A stretch of 64,000 nt of DNA, taken from the NCBI GenBank assembly GCA_016800925.1, contig JABCPU010000286.1, forward strand, positions 23,213 to 87,212, given 5' to 3'. This document shows, one piece after another, positions 22,656 to 34,599 of the stretch (position 1 is its first letter; each line of letters opens with the position of its first letter). The DNA is from Suillus spraguei (Eukaryota > Basidiomycota > Agaricomycetes > Boletales > Suillaceae). The notes under the pieces are model-generated. The model searched no databases and was not told where the DNA came from. It saw only the letters and a list, made by a program, of their open reading frames with translations. A program made the position numbers and the translations under genes.

Positions 22656-23978
22656 ATGGGAGAGGTTCCCATGATACCAAAGGTGCAGATAAGCACCACC
22701 AGTATGTACCCTAACCAGCAGATTGCTCTTGCTCTCTGGCAGCATGAGAGGGAGCACCATCGTCGTCTGGTTGTAATTATAACTTGTGTTGTAACCCAGG
22801 TAGTATATATGTACAACCTCTTATTCTTATCTCCCACCACTCGTATCCCATACCACATGTCAGCATTAACTGGTCATGCATGGGTGTGTGAGCTCCTCAC
22901 AGGCCACCCAGACAGGATCAAACACAACCTTGGCATCAGCTTAGAGGTATTCAATGCACTTACTAAAGTCCTCAAAGACAATGGATTCACTCAGTCTCGC
23001 AATGGCGTGACAATAGAGGAGCAACTGGGTATATTTCTATATGCCTGTGTAACAGGACTCTCAACTCACCATCTTGGCAAATAATTCCAGCGTTCCTTGG
23101 ATACCATCTCAAGGTAAGTCATGTATTATTTCCTTTATTTTTATTGCTTTAACTCTTGTTAGATATTTTTGGCATTTGCTTGTCTTTTTTGCAGATGATA
23201 CTTTCTATAACGCTCAAGTTCAGCTGCCTATGGAGGACACGCCCATCTCTAACACAATAAAAAATGATCCACACTTTCACCACTTTCAAGACTGTATTGG
23301 GGCCATTGATGGCACCCACATTTGTGTGTACTCTGCACACGAAGACCACAATACAATGTGAAACAGGAAGGGATTCCTATCCCAAAACTGTCTTTTTGTA
23401 TGTGATTTTGACTTTCTGTTCATATACTCTCTTTGTGGGTGGGATGGTTCTGTTTCTGACACTGCACTTTGACATAACGCATGCCACCATGACTTGCAGA
23501 TCCCTGAAGGGGCTTACCTCCTCGCAGATGCTGGCTTTGGGTCATGCGACACATTGTTGATACCATATTGCAGCGTCTGCTATCACCTCAAGGAATGGCG
23601 TCAAGCAAACATTGTGTGAGTTCATTTTTATCTCTGTGCAGCTCAATGTATCTGACACTCTCATGTAGGCCCCAAAACCCCAAAGAATTATTCAATCATC
23701 AACATGCTTGTCTGCGCAACATAGTCGAGCACATTTTCGGTGTTTTGAAGCGCCAGTGGCATATTCTACAGTTACCGCCAGGGTACAACATGGATATCCA
23801 AGCATGTATTCCTTCAGCACTGTGTGCTCTGCAAAATTTTATTTGTAGATATGATTCTTCTATTTTTGATATTGAGTATGATGAAGATCTGTTTGGTGGT
23901 GATGGCGGTGATGGTATTGGAGAGCTAGCTGAAGGCCCTGTTAAATGGGAAGAGCAGCAGAGGGCAGAGGAATATTGA
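22656..23978 (+). pseudogene. PIF/Harbinger DDE transposase, inactivated
   Basis: The N-terminal frame reads EHHRRLVVIITCVVTQVVY, ALTGHAWVCELLTGHPDRIK and GFTQSRNGVTIEEQLGIFLY. After an intron (about 23095-23160) come FYNAQVQLPMEDTPIS and the first catalytic motif GAIDGTHI, then NRKGFLSQNCLF, CDFDF...GWDGSVSD (second aspartate), LADAGFG, and after another intron LRNIVEHIFGVLKRQW, which carries the catalytic glutamate. Stops break it: TAA at ~23082, TGA at 23359-23361 and TGA near 23471. The catalytic residues are all still readable, so decay is recent. It would cut and paste the element together with the Myb-like partner. Confidence 0.85.
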
Positions 23979-24176
23979 GATGAGATTGCCAGTGCAATGT
24001 GGGATGATTATTCTTTGGCACTGTACAGTATGAATTCTATTGACCAGGTACAGGAAGGCCACAGCGTACATGTTCAGCGCAATAATCAATAGCGCCAAGA
24101 CAAGATATAATTGTGCAAAAAATCTAAGTACAAGTACAAGAGGCAGAACTCTGATTGCACACTTTGTATGGATTAT

Positions 24177-25384
24177 CTATAGATCTACAGACATGTCACC
24201 TCTGCCCCTGTGGATCTCCTTAAGCCTTCTGTCCAAGAAGCCAGCCCTGAGGTCAACATCATGCATGTATATATACATCTCCGCTTCATGCTCATTGTGC
24301 AAGATATAGTCGAGGAAGTCTAACTTGTTGTTCTGTGACAAGTCAGGGAGCTGATGGACAATGTCAGTTGCTTGTGCTAGGGCGGAGGGGGGGCACTGAG
24401 ATTGCGAGCTGATCAGTAGGGCAAATGAAGGTGGTAAGGCAGTGGTTTCAGTCATACTCTTACTGATATCACCAACATAACCTGCAAGCTTTGACATTGC
24501 AGCACTGCCCTCCTGCTGTGCTTGCACGCTTGTGGATGGAGCACATGGTTTTTTCTGCCACCCCTCAGTGCTACTGAGTGTGCTGAATTTGCACTTTCCA
24601 TGGCTAGCACTAGTCATTATTAACCCACCGGGGTTAGTGGAGGTAATGAAGGAATTAGGAGAGTGGGGCATTGGAAGAAATTACAATCTCATTGGAAGCA
24701 GCGTTGAGTGAGCTGAGGTTCATTGAGGATGAAGCAGGAGGTGGTGGAGGAAGCATGGAACCACTGGAGGAAGGTGCAGTTGAGGAAGCAGCAGGAGTTT
24801 TCTTCCTTCGATGGACATGGCTGCCTTTTTCTCCACCCCCATTTCCATTGGGCCACATGCTCTTGATTTTCGAGAAGTGGATGAACCCTTTGTTGTGAAA
24901 GGGGGAAATGGCAGGATGGGCCTTGCATTAGAAATTAGTTAGCAATGATATGAGAGCGCTTGGGAGCACTCACCTTAACAAGATCCTCCCACACATGCTG
25001 TGACTCAGGCAAAATTCCTGCACCATCCTTATCACTCCAGGTAAGGCCTGAACCATTCTTGATGCAGACCACATTAGTATATGTAGTCTTCAGGTTGCTC
25101 CATTTATTTTTGCAGGAGTTTGGAGTCTTGTCAGAACGAGTTTTCTTCTGTTCTTCAGTGCTGTTTGAGTTGACATAGACAGCGGCTTGATTGAATGTGG
25201 ACTTGCTGAAGTTCAGGCCATCTCCAGCGGTAGAAACTTGGGTAGAGAGGAAGTTGAGTAAGAGTGTCTCCTCATATTCCCTCCAGTGTACTGATTGCTG
25301 TGTTTTGGATGATGATGGCTGTACATTGACAGACCCTTGAGACCAGAGAGAGTGAGTAGAAGCCTGGGAATTGTGATCAGGCAT
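24177..25384 (-). CDS. Myb/SANT-like DNA-binding partner of the Harbinger element
   Basis: In PIF/Harbinger elements a second protein with a Myb/SANT-like domain helps bind the ends and brings transposase to the nucleus. From 25384 the frame reads WREYEETLLLNFLSTQ, DGLNFSKSTFNQAAVYV, NSCKNKWSNLKTTYTNVV and SGLTWSDKDGAG...VWEDLVK. After a ~52-bp intron it continues AHPAISPFHNKGF, a basic patch (HVHRRKKT) and a proline/serine-rich linker. A further frame (24671-24177) carries a helical C-terminal part ending near the DLRAGFLDRRLKEI segment. A stop near 24655 must be bypassed by an intron or is a break, so I am not certain it is intact. Confidence 0.7.
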
Positions 25385-25451
25385 AGTGATGGTAGAATGA
25401 CACTTTGATCTTGCTTTGATCGATGTTTAGATACCCAGGATCACCCATCTG

Positions 25452-25529
25452 GTCATGTGATACCATCACATGACCTTCAAATTTATATTTTCTTTCAATT
25501 TCAATTTCAATTCTGCAGTCCGTATAGGC
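25452..25529 (-). repeat. Right terminal inverted repeat of the Harbinger element
   Basis: Reverse complement of the left repeat, with the same 10-bp arms around spacer ACC and with fewer AAATTG units. Confidence 0.8.
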
Positions 25530-26473
25530 TACCTCATTACATTTTTGGGAATTGAGGGGTTGAACAAAATTTGAAACATGTTGTAAGAAATGGTATTTCT
25601 GGGTAACTGGCCAGGTATACAAGCAAGCAGATGGTAAATATTATCTACAGAAGCCTTTGGCTTGCAGTCTCAGTGTCCAGTGCAGCCAAAATCTCTGTCA
25701 CAAGCCCAACATGATGGTGGGAATGGTACTTCTTAACTGTGAAGGCTGCTTGTCATGCATCGACTCCATCGAGTCCTTTACTGTTCAAACTTCAGTGTTG
25801 CCATTAGTGAATTGATATTGTAGACATGCGAACTGTAGAACAATATAACTTTGCTCTTGCTGGCTATGATCATTTATACTGTCAAAATTTCGAGTTGTAG
25901 ATACACAGCCATAAATGCCTGCAAATTCAGGGTAATATGAACAATGTATGACAATATCATGATATTACTACAATTTCATATGGAGAGGCATGATAGTACA
26001 CTGGTGACAATCATTTTGAGCATTGGCATTTTGTCTTACTTTGCTTTGCATTATGACCTCATCCAAGACATTCTCATGGGAGGTGTCTTGAGCACTTGTT
26101 AATGAATGTAGAATAGTGTGGGACTTCCTAACCAAGTTGTGACCTACAGCAATGAAGACCAACACACAACACCAGCGCACTCCCCTCATCCCTCTCATAT
26201 GCTCTCATTTTTTCTTCTATCTGTTTGGAATTACAAATTCATTCAAGACTTTCCTATGGGAGGTATCTTTCCCAGTCTTCAGCCAGTTTCAACCATTCCC
26301 CTCGCTGTATGTCACTAACAACATTATTGAACTCTTCTTATGCTGCTTTTTGTCTATCTCATTCTACAATTGCAAGGTGTAATTTTACTGTCAACAAAGT
26401 ACTTAGAAGACTTGTTACATTAGAATCATAGAATGGCATATGACACTTAATTACCTAGACTGATGTATTTGCG
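25530..26473. other. No supported gene
   Basis: Only short frames that mirror each other across strands. I see nothing recognisable. Confidence 0.4.
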
Positions 26474-27050
26474 TCAATTATGATGGCCAAAGTGGTCATC
26501 AAGTGTGTTGTGTTGTGAGCCCAGGCCCATCTCCTTTGTGCTGTTGGCCACATGAATCATCTCTGACCAATTATGCTCTATGCCTTCACCATCTGTATGG
26601 CCAACACTGGGCATTAAGTTGAGAGAATGGGGAGTAGCGCACTTGATGTTGTGTGCAGGACAATGAAATTTAGGAATGCCAAAAATAAACGCTAACATTG
26701 CAGTAGTCAACAGCACTTGGAGATGTTCAGGTATTTCTGCCATCCTCTTCAACAAGTTTAACTTCCATTGACAGGCAATATCATAAGAGATGATGACTGT
26801 AAGCACAAGGAGAGGAGCTAGGCTAGAGAAAAATATATAGTCCATATTGCAATATCTGGTATTAGAGTTAGTTCAAGGATGAAACAGATTTATTTCAGGC
26901 ATACCATTCACTCTTTTGTAAATCACCTGCACCATTAGGACAAACAAACTCATGACGAGCACAAATGCAGAGGCCCACACCTGTTGCTTGAAGATTGCTC
27001 AAAAATTTCATTTCTGCATGAGTCAAAAATTTGAATCCACTGCATGAACT
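26474..27050 (-). pseudogene. KDZ-type transposase fragment
   Basis: KDZ elements are large DNA transposons abundant in mushroom-forming fungi. On the minus strand the series is FLSNLQATGVGLCICARHEF, CPNGAGDLQKSEW, a possible intron, then MDYIFFSSL, SYDIACQWKLNLLKRM, FGIPKFHCPAHNIKC, MPSVGHTDGEGIEHNWSEM and LGSQHNTLDDHFGHHN. These are the conserved core motifs of the family, with the DIACQW aspartate kept. Both ends of the protein (usually near 1,000 residues) are missing. The piece stops at a TGA. Confidence 0.85.
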
Positions 27051-27161
27051 GATCTCCACACTTGATTAGCAATAATGAATGTATATCATTGGAGAAACAC
27101 TCACGTCTTCCTGACTCTTGTACTCTTCATTGGGAATAAAATAAGCCAGTCCAGTGAAATG

Positions 27162-28009
27162 AAGAAACTACTGCTGGCCTAAGTATAAGCACAACAATAA
27201 TCCTACTGAAGGTGCAAGTGAGATGTTTGACCCAAGAGGACTGTGATAGAAGCAATTCCTTCTAAGTTAGTGTGAAGGAAACACAAGAACTAATATAGAA
27301 ATGAAGACTTCGACTTCTGAAGTTAGTGGCGGCTGTGGTATGTCAGCGGTACTAGTGTGATGCCAGCAGTACTAGTGCAGTAAGAGTAGCTGTAGCAGTT
27401 AGCTAGCGAGAGCAAGAACAAAAGAAACTCCTGTGAAACGAATATAATGTTACTACCCATGGTGCGGTAGCGGTAGTGGTTACAGCGGCTCCATACAAGT
27501 GAAGTAGGCGACAAAAGAGGCGGTGAAAGAAGTAGCAACCCAGTGAGGTCACTGGCCGCAGTCCGGTTATGAGTAGCGAAGTCAAAAGTTGCATGGTACT
27601 TCGAGTGGTTAAGTTACTGGCGGTTAAATCAATGAGCGACATTCAAATGGAGAAAGGTTCAAAGGCAAATAGATTCAACTAGCGAGTGTTCTGATACTAA
27701 GTCCAAGTGAAGGGATGTAACAGGAAGTAACAGTGACGGTATGTATGATGAGATGAGTCCTTTTAACATATTCAAGCGCATACAAGATTATTAGGCAAGT
27801 CCGGTAGCGAGAAAGAAAATAAACAGGGTATTAGTTAAGAGGTGCACAGCATGCAGTGGCCGCTTGAGACATAAGGTAAATCCTGCTGTAGTTTTAGTAA
27901 CGGCGGAAGTGAAGTAACTACGCACAAATGGATTCTAGACGGAGTTGGATGGGACATGAGGGCATCAGCGCAAGGATCCAGTAAGGGTCCACAGAAGAAG
28001 TATGGTTCC
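27162..28009 (-). repeat. LTR of family B, left copy
   Basis: Reverse complement of the sequence at 29393-30232, alignable over nearly its whole length. It starts GGAACC on the minus strand and ends TTTCTTCATTTCA. It is followed by CTGGACTGG instead of a primer-binding site, so it is a solo or rearranged LTR. GCGGTA occurs several times. Confidence 0.7.
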
Positions 28010-28013
28010 GCTG

Positions 28014-28056
28014 TAATGAACATATTGGTGCTGGCCTCGAAACCCTACCTTTTAGC
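28014..28056 (+). repeat. 43-bp remnant of the family A LTR start
   Basis: TGTAATGAACATATTGGTGC and what follows match the 5' terminus of family A LTRs (compare 31894 and the minus strand from 33986) up to CCTTTT, then sequence switches to gypsy integrase. Confidence 0.7.
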
Positions 28057-29330
28057 ACATGACCAACGATGGCTTCAATCTCATGTTCTTCTTCGCCATC
28101 TATGATATCAGGGGGTTGTTTGACGTAATTAGGTCCATGAGTATCATTTTCTTTATATGGTGAGAGTAGTGTGGCATGGAAGACAGTGTGGATACACCAT
28201 TGTGCAGGCAGAGCAAGTTTATAAGTGATGGGTGATAAGACGTCGATGATAGTAAAAGGTCCTTTGCATTTTGGTGTGAGTTTCTGATTAGGATATCCTA
28301 GATGAAGGTTCTTGGCCTCTAGCCAAACCTTGTCACCTTTAGTAAACTGTATGAATTTTGATGTGATTTGTTGATGCATAGTATTACGAGAGAGTTCATG
28401 AGTGGCTAGAGCTTCATCATGTGCTTTGTTTAGGATAAGAGGCATTGTTCGATATTAGGAATGTTGGATTTAGGATGTGAGTCGGGAAGATGTTTTGAGT
28501 GGTAAACCATCATGAGGTAGAATGGGGAGGTACCACGTGCTGAATGATGACAAGAATTATGGATGAATTCAGCAAGGGGAAGCATTGTGGCCCAACTTGT
28601 TTGGTCATTGGCACAAAAGATCTGAAGATAAACCTCGAGTTCTTGATTAACTCATTCGGTTTCTCCATCACTTTGGGGATGGAAGGCAGTGGAAAGGAAA
28701 TTCTCATATCTGAGGAGTTTTCCAAGTTCGATCTGGAATCAAGATGTGAATTGGAGTCTGTGGTCAGAGATAATCTTATTGTAAAGTCTGTATTTAGAGA
28801 AAACTTTGGAAAAGAAGATGTTGGCAACACCTTTAGTGTCTATCGTTTTAAGACAAGGTGTGAAAACTACCCCCTTCGAAAGTCCATGGTCAACCACGAC
28901 CATAATACTGTCAAAGCCATTGGAGAGGGGTAAGTTGGTGATAAGATCAACTGAGCAGTGAGTGAAGGGTTTATTGAATATGGGAGGGGGAATAGGAAAG
29001 AGTGGTGGGGGAGATGGGTGCATGTTTACTTTATTCTGTTGGCAGATGCAACAGCTGTCTACAAAGTTCTTGACAAACATAGCCAGACCTGGCCACCAAT
29101 AGTCTTGCAAAAGTAATTCCTGGGTTTGTATCATTCAGGATGTCCTGCGGTAGGGGAGTCATGATGAAGGGAAGTAAGTTTGCGACATAAGTCACCTGGT
29201 GGTACATAAGTAAGATCTTTATATGTAAGGATTCCATCACTCAATTTCCAGTCAGAAAGAGCGGATCGGTGTAGCGAGAAAAGTCACGCTGACCATCAAA
29301 ACCCCGTTTTCAACAAGTGTCTCGTTAACG
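28056..29330 (-). pseudogene. Ty3/gypsy chromovirus integrase fragment
   Basis: From about 29290 the minus strand reads LTYVPPGDLCRKL and LHHDSPTAGHP (zinc-binding HH), then WWPGLAMFVKN and CCICQQNK (zinc-binding CC), VDLITNLPLS, VVVDHGLSKGV, IISDH, LLRYENFLSTAFHPQSDGET, FTKGDKVWLEAKNL, GPFTIIDVLSPITYKL, FHATLLSPY and the start of the chromodomain (EHEIEAIVGH). Frame changes and stops occur, including a TGA where arginine is expected after FTS. The chromodomain is cut by the LTR A remnant. It lies between inverted copies of LTR B. Confidence 0.82.
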
Positions 29331-29392
29331 TCTGCAGCGGCAACCGAAGGATTTCCTTATAGCGACGAAATAGCTCTTTTGCTCCACTAACA

Positions 29393-30232
29393 TGGAACTG
29401 TCCTTCTTCTGCAAACCCTTACCGGATCCTCATGCTGATGCCCTCATGTCCCATCCTATTCTGTCTAGAATCCATGGGTGTGTAGTTACCTCGCTTCCGC
29501 CATTACTAAACCTACAGCAGGATTTACCTTATATCTCAAGGGGCCACTGCACGCTGTGCGCCTCATAATTAAGTACCCCGTTTATTTTCTATCTCGCTAC
29601 TGGACTCGCATAGCTATGTTGTACGCACTCATATATGTTAAAAAGGACTGAACATACATACCATTACTTTTACTTCCCTTTACATCCCTTCTCTAGGACT
29701 TAGTATCTGAAACGCTCACTAGTCGCAATCCATTTGCATTTGAATTCTTCTCCGTTCAAACTTCACTCATTGATTCAACTGCCGGTAACTTTACCGCTCG
29801 AACTACCGTGCGACTTTCGACTTCGCTACTCGTAACCGGACCGCAGCCAGTGATCTCGCTGGGTCGCTTCCTCTCTCATCTGCATTCCCACTCATATGGA
29901 AGTTGCTGCTACCACTACCACACCGCCGGTAGTTATAACATTTTTGTCTCGCCCAAGTAACTTTGTTCCTGCTCTTGCTAGCTAACCGTTGCAGCTATCG
30001 TTACCGCGCGCGTACCGCTGACACCGCACTAGTACCGCCAATATACCGTTACTGCCGCTAACCTCGGAAATCGGAATCCTCGTTGCCATTTTAGTACTTC
30101 ATTATTTCCTTTGCACTAACTTAGAAGGAATTGCTTCTATCTGCAGTCCTCTTGGGTCGAACATCTCACTCGCACCTTTAGTAGGATTAACGCTGCGCTT
30201 ATACTTAGGCCAGTGCTAGTTTCTTCGTTTCA
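29393..30232 (+). repeat. LTR of family B, right copy (5' LTR of a gag-only element)
   Basis: An 840-bp LTR starting TGGAACTG and ending GTTTCA, immediately followed by AT and a primer-binding site. Several TACCGC words cluster at 30000-30060. It is an inverted relative of 27162-28009. Confidence 0.7.
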
Positions 30233-30234
30233 AT

Positions 30235-30252
30235 TGGAGCCCACCGCGAGGG
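30235..30252 (+). promoter_or_regulatory. Primer-binding site of the B-gag-A element
   Basis: TGGAGCCCACCGCGAGGG lies two bases after the LTR. TGG complements the CCA end of a tRNA, as expected for tRNA-primed reverse transcription. The identical site is found at 43335-43318 next to the different LTR family C. I could not name the tRNA. Confidence 0.65.
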
Positions 30253-30373
30253 GACCATAGAAGCACTAAATCTGGAACGCACTACCCGCACTCTTCGAGA
30301 CAACGAGACTCGCAGTCTCAGGTCTATTCGCCTAGCCAAAGAAGATTTCTTCGCACCAAAGATTAACAACGAC

Positions 30374-30628
30374 ATGGAGATCTTAGCGTCTAGCTGCCAA
30401 TCTAGCGCAGACAAAGCCACCATCCTTCGAGAACTTATTGCTGATGAATCCTCTAGCGAGCAAGGGGAAACGCCGAAAGGCAAACAACTACTGGGAGCTT
30501 TTGAACCAGAAGAATCACAGATACCGTTTGTTACCATTGACTCACCTCCCAAGGGATCACCCTTGACATCAGTCCGTGACCTCTACCCTTCGCCAAATGA
30601 GGAAACTCTTGCTCCTCCTTCGCCTTGA
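30374..30628 (+). CDS. Leader reading frame upstream of gag
   Basis: The frame is open from about 30240, with a first ATG at 30374. It encodes an acidic, serine/proline-rich peptide (ADESSSEQGETPKGKQLLG) ending TGA at 30626. It directly precedes gag after a 24-bp gap and could be the N-terminal part of gag separated by a stop. No domain is recognisable. Confidence 0.35.
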   Translation: MEILASSCQSSADKATILRELIADESSSEQGETPKGKQLLGAFEPEESQIPFVTIDSPPKGSPLTSVRDLYPSPNEETLAPPSP

Positions 30629-30652
30629 CAGCGCATTGCTACAGTACCGCCA

Positions 30653-31623
30653 ATGCCACCAGCTATTCACCATTGTACCATTATCCATGCTCATGCTACT
30701 ATTCTGCTGACGCTCACACCGCAATCGTTAGTCCTACCGCAACCACAAGCTAAATCCCGACTGCCAATCATGACAACTCCATTCCGCATGCCGCTAAGGG
30801 GCACAGACGCTGCACCTGAATTTGATGGCACCCCAGCACGCCTTTTGCCATTGTTCGAGGATGTAGAACTCTTAGGCACTCACGCCAACTTGACCGGCGA
30901 GCACCTTATTAAGGCAGCGCTGAGATACACGCCTATTGATGACTCTGAGACGTGGGAGATACTCGACGAAGCCAGTCTGCCAGATTGGGCTAAGTTGACC
31001 ACAGTGGTAAAACTTTTGTATCCTGGATGTGAAGGCAATCGCCGCTTCACCCGTACTGACCTCGAGAACCTTTGTGCAGAACAAGCTCGTATGCCGATGA
31101 CCTCACAAGAGGATCTCGGGCTAGGAAGTTCCTCAAAATCTCTCAGCACTTGATCGTGAAGAAGAAGCTTGCTGAACTTGAGCGGGACCGTCTGTTCCTT
31201 GACAGATTCTACGCTACCGCCAAGACCGCTATCATGCGGCGGCTCGAGATTACACTTACCGTGCATCACCAAGAGGATCCTTACAACATCAAAAAGGTAT
31301 ACAAAGCTGCAATCTTTCTTTTGCCAAGTACCTCCATTGCTGTAATGGCGCTGGCTTCCTCACCAGCGTATGCTAAATCTTCTACCGCTCAACAGGCATC
31401 ACCACAATTGCAGACGCAACCAGCCAACCCTGGCATTGTGATCAAGCGAGAGTACGTGCAGTACGCACCCATCACGTGCCACTTCTGCAGCGGTCCGCAC
31501 AAGATGCTGGATTGCATGATCAAGGAAGCATACATATGCGACGGTAAGATCATTAATAGGAATGGACGCATAGTTCTGCCTAACAGCAATGCAGTCCCTC
31601 ATCTTGGTCCTGATTTCCAATGA
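30653..31623 (+). pseudogene. Gag-like protein of a gag-only LTR element (frameshifted)
   Basis: The first frame (30653-31153) contains MPLRGTDAAPEFDG, LLPLFEDVELLG, IKAALRYTPIDDSETWEIL and VVKLLYPGCEG, the capsid-like segment. Similar residues occur in the minus-strand frame at 42058-43242 (MPLRRMAAALYFDG, IKVALRYADPDKAEVWECL). A frame change near 31120 leads into the second frame, with LERDRLFLDRFYATAKTAI and a zinc knuckle CHFCSGPHKMLDC (C-x2-C-x3-H-x4-C, one residue shorter than usual). Gag packages the element's RNA. No polymerase follows; a further open stretch (31636-31890) runs into the 3' LTR. Confidence 0.72.
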
Positions 31624-31893
31624 AGCCTTGACCGCTTGGCGAGCGAAAGCCCCGCTATGGGAGCTAACACTACAGTATTGGGAAACCTGTACTGCCAGGT
31701 TGAGCATGGGCATGACGCTGTGCTCGACATTGATCCCTCTGCATTCTTGCATACTAACACCATTCACAGGACAGACATTGAAGTAGAGCACTCTAATGAC
31801 TTATGTCTGGTGCAGGAATTGTATGACACTAATAACGCTGACACATACGCCGCTAGGAAGAACACAGGTGCCACAGCCAGGCAACCAGACCGG

Positions 31894-32610
31894 TGTAACA
31901 AACATATTGGTGCTGGCCTTAAAACCCTATCTTTTGACACTTGTCTCACGTCTATAGGAGTTACCACTTTTCCATGGCCGTCTTACCTCTTTAGCATTGC
32001 CGGCAGCATCCCATGCTTACCGCGCACCATACCAACTGCTGCACCTCATTCCACGTACCGATGTCCTTCCATGTCTTGCTGCGTCCGCATAGCTCCATTT
32101 GGTGCATTGTTTGTTTTATGTTCGTTATTACTGATTCTACGGCAAGTCTTATTACATGTTGCCTCGTGCCGCAGCGCCTCGCGCTATGTTTACATACTGC
32201 GGTTACTATACTTGAATGCTACTGATCTTGCCTAGAGCATTCCGAATACATATGATTTAGGATATAAGCACCGCATACCCCGCACAATACAGTACCTGAT
32301 TTTACCCCATTGCACGTACTGTAGGTCAAGATTAGTGTCTAGCTCTGGATCTACCCAGTAGTAGACTTAGTCTTTAAAGTTCCTTATCGCTCATTAATTG
32401 ATTACACTCGTTCTCCGATACCGCTGGCATACTGCTGGACTTTTGATTGCTATTTTGACTGAACTTCTCACGCACCGCTGCTTTACTGCTGAAAGTGCCA
32501 CAGCCTTCTGTACTGTTTCTTTGCACCACTCGCAACTTTACCGCTACTGCTGATGATACTGACTCTGTTTCAACGACGCTAGTACCGCTGCATACGATGC
32601 TAGTTCTGCC
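31894..32610 (+). repeat. LTR of family A, truncated (3' LTR of the gag-only element)
   Basis: It starts TGTAACAAACATATTGGTGC and matches the family A LTR (minus strand of 33028-33986) until about 32610, where the match stops and unrelated sequence begins. The U5 end is missing. Confidence 0.8.
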
Positions 32611-33027
32611 CAACCTGTGGTGCAAGACTGCCATCAGAGGTAAGGTATGGCTCACGCACTTTCCGCTAATGAAATGTGACAAAACATTACTTTTGTCTGA
32701 AATGTTAATGGCAATTGCAAAATAGCTGTTTTGCCAAAAAAATTGTGCAGGATTCTTGATATTTACATTGCGCACAATGCTGCATGGCTGGATTTTTGAA
32801 AAAATTGAAATTGAAAGTCCCATTAAGAAAATGAATGTTATGAGCCTTATTGTTGCATGACAAACTAAGGGGGAACATAAACTCTTTGTATGACATTCTC
32901 AAACTACAATGGTACAATGCCAAAACGTGCACTGAAACACCTGAAGAACCTTGGTAAACATGCAGAAAGAAATACAAAAGGACCAGGCTCAACAGGGAGG
33001 AAAAAGAAGGAAAAGAAAACATACCGG
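32611..33027. other. No supported gene between two LTR A copies
   Basis: AT-rich. I see nothing recognisable. Confidence 0.4.
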
Positions 33028-33986
33028 TGTAAAGATACAACCTAACCTGGGCTGTAAATAAACTACCTCCTAAGTTAGTATGTGTGGTCTTGCGCTCCAT
33101 CTAGTCTACTTCACTTGCAAGGCAAGAGCGTTCGACCCTAAAGGGGGATGCCTGTTAGTATGGTCAAGTTCGAGTCAAACCAATGTGCAAATGTAGCATC
33201 ATAGTCAGTGGGAAGTTGCCGCAGTCAGCAGTGATTCTGCTGGAACTAGCATAGTAAGTAGTGGTACTAGCATCGTTGAAACAAAGTCAGTAACAGTAGC
33301 GTCGAGCAAGCGGTGATGAGCGACGATATCAGTGGTTAAAGTTGCGAGCAGTGCAAAGAAACAGTAAAGAAGGCTGCGGTACTTTCAGTGGTAAAGTAGC
33401 GGTGCGTGAGAAGTTCAGTAAAAATAGCAATCAGAAGTCCAGCGGTATGCCAGCGGTAAAGGTGAAAGAGCGAGATCGATTAATGAGCAATAACGAACTT
33501 TAAAGACTAAGTCTACTACTGGGTGGTTCCAGAGCTAGACACTAATCTTGACCTACAGTACGTGCAATGGGGTAAAATCAGGTACTGTATTGTGCGGGGT
33601 ATGCGGTGCTTATATCCTAAATCATATGTATTCGGAATGCTCTAGGCAAGATCAGTAGCATTCAAGTACAGTAACTGCCATATGTAAACATAGCATGAGG
33701 CGGCTGCGGCACAAGGCAACATGTAATAAGACTTGCCATAAGATCAGTGATAATGAACATAAAACAAACAATGCACCAAATGGAGCTATGTGGACGCGGC
33801 AAGGACATGGGACGACATCGGTACATGGAATGCGGTGAAGCAATTGGTATGGTGTGCAGTAAGCGTGGGATGCCGCCGGAAGTGCTAAAGGGGTAAGACA
33901 GCCATGGACAAGTGGTAACTCCTATAGACGTGAGACGAGTGTCAAAAGATAGGGTTTTAAGGCCAGCCGCCAATATGTTCATTACA
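33028..33986 (-). repeat. Solo LTR of family A
   Basis: A full-length 959-bp copy. On the minus strand it starts TGTAATGAACATATTGGCGG and ends TTGTATCTTTACA, a 5-bp inverted terminus TGTAA/TTACA. The flanks (ACTGG before, CCGGT after, minus strand) do not form a target duplication, so it may be a recombinant. GCGGTA words are present. Confidence 0.85.
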
Positions 33987-34029
33987 CCAGTAAGACCACA
34001 ATGCCACTATCTCAGAGTTGTGAACTTGT

Positions 34030-34575
34030 GTCTGACATTTACAGGCTACCATTCCTGATGGTCCTCCTCCACCTTGGACCCCACCATTCTCGAGGAGCGT
34101 GGTTACGGCGATATGTCAAAAGTTTGAGCAGAGTGCAGGCCAAATTTTGCCTGTAAACCTGGCATTGAGCATTGCTGTTGCCGACAGATACTCTATAATG
34201 AACCTGACTTCACTCATGTGACATCTGTGCTTGAAACAGTCTGTGATGCATGCAGGATTTCTGTTCTTTTCCTTCCAAAATTCCATTGTGAGCTGAATTT
34301 CATTGAACAGTTGGGGCCATGCTAAATGGTTATATCACCAAAAACCACCCTTCACCAGTGAGCAAGATTTGCAGAAGAATGTCATTGATGTGCTTGCATC
34401 AGTAAGTGTTGAGCAAATGTGCAGGTGAGCTGAACTTTTCATTTTTGTTTACTTTATCTCACTTGAAATTATTCAGATATGCACAATGCTCTTGCAGATT
34501 CATGGATGCCTATCACAAAGGTCTAACAGGTAAGCAAGCTGCCTGGGCCACTAAATTATATAAAGGACATTGAGT
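34030..34575 (+). pseudogene. DDE-type transposase C-terminal fragment
   Basis: The plus strand reads FNEPDF-like LYNEPDFTHVTSVLETVCDA, then FLPKFHCELNFIEQLG, and after stops FMDAYHKGLTGKQAAWATKL. I recall this ending (PKFHCELNFIEQ.. FMDAYxKGLTGKQAAW) from a widespread basidiomycete transposase-like family whose superfamily I cannot name with certainty. Stops and two probable introns (near 34430-34495) interrupt it. The catalytic N-terminal part is absent. Confidence 0.55.
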
Positions 34576-34599
34576 CCTCCCTAATTCCATTCTGGTGGA

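Larger units (their letters stand above)
22567..25529 (+). mobile_element. PIF/Harbinger DNA transposon, nearly complete
   Basis: The element is bounded by inverted repeats of about 80-86 bp (22567-22652 and 25452-25529). Both contain TACGGACTGC, then repeated AAATTG units, then GAAAATAYAAATTTGAAGG and a perfect inverted decamer GTCATGTGAT/ATCACATGAC. Between them lie a transposase on the plus strand and a Myb/SANT-like gene on the minus strand, converging, which is the standard two-gene PIF/Harbinger layout. Possible 3-bp target duplication is TAA against TAC, so not exact. Confidence 0.85.

Noticed and set aside
33023..33991. ACCGG next to two LTR A copies (31889 and 33023) as a target duplication
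   Set aside because: The two LTRs are inverted and ACCGG adjoins opposite ends of them; the true flanks of 33028-33986 do not match.
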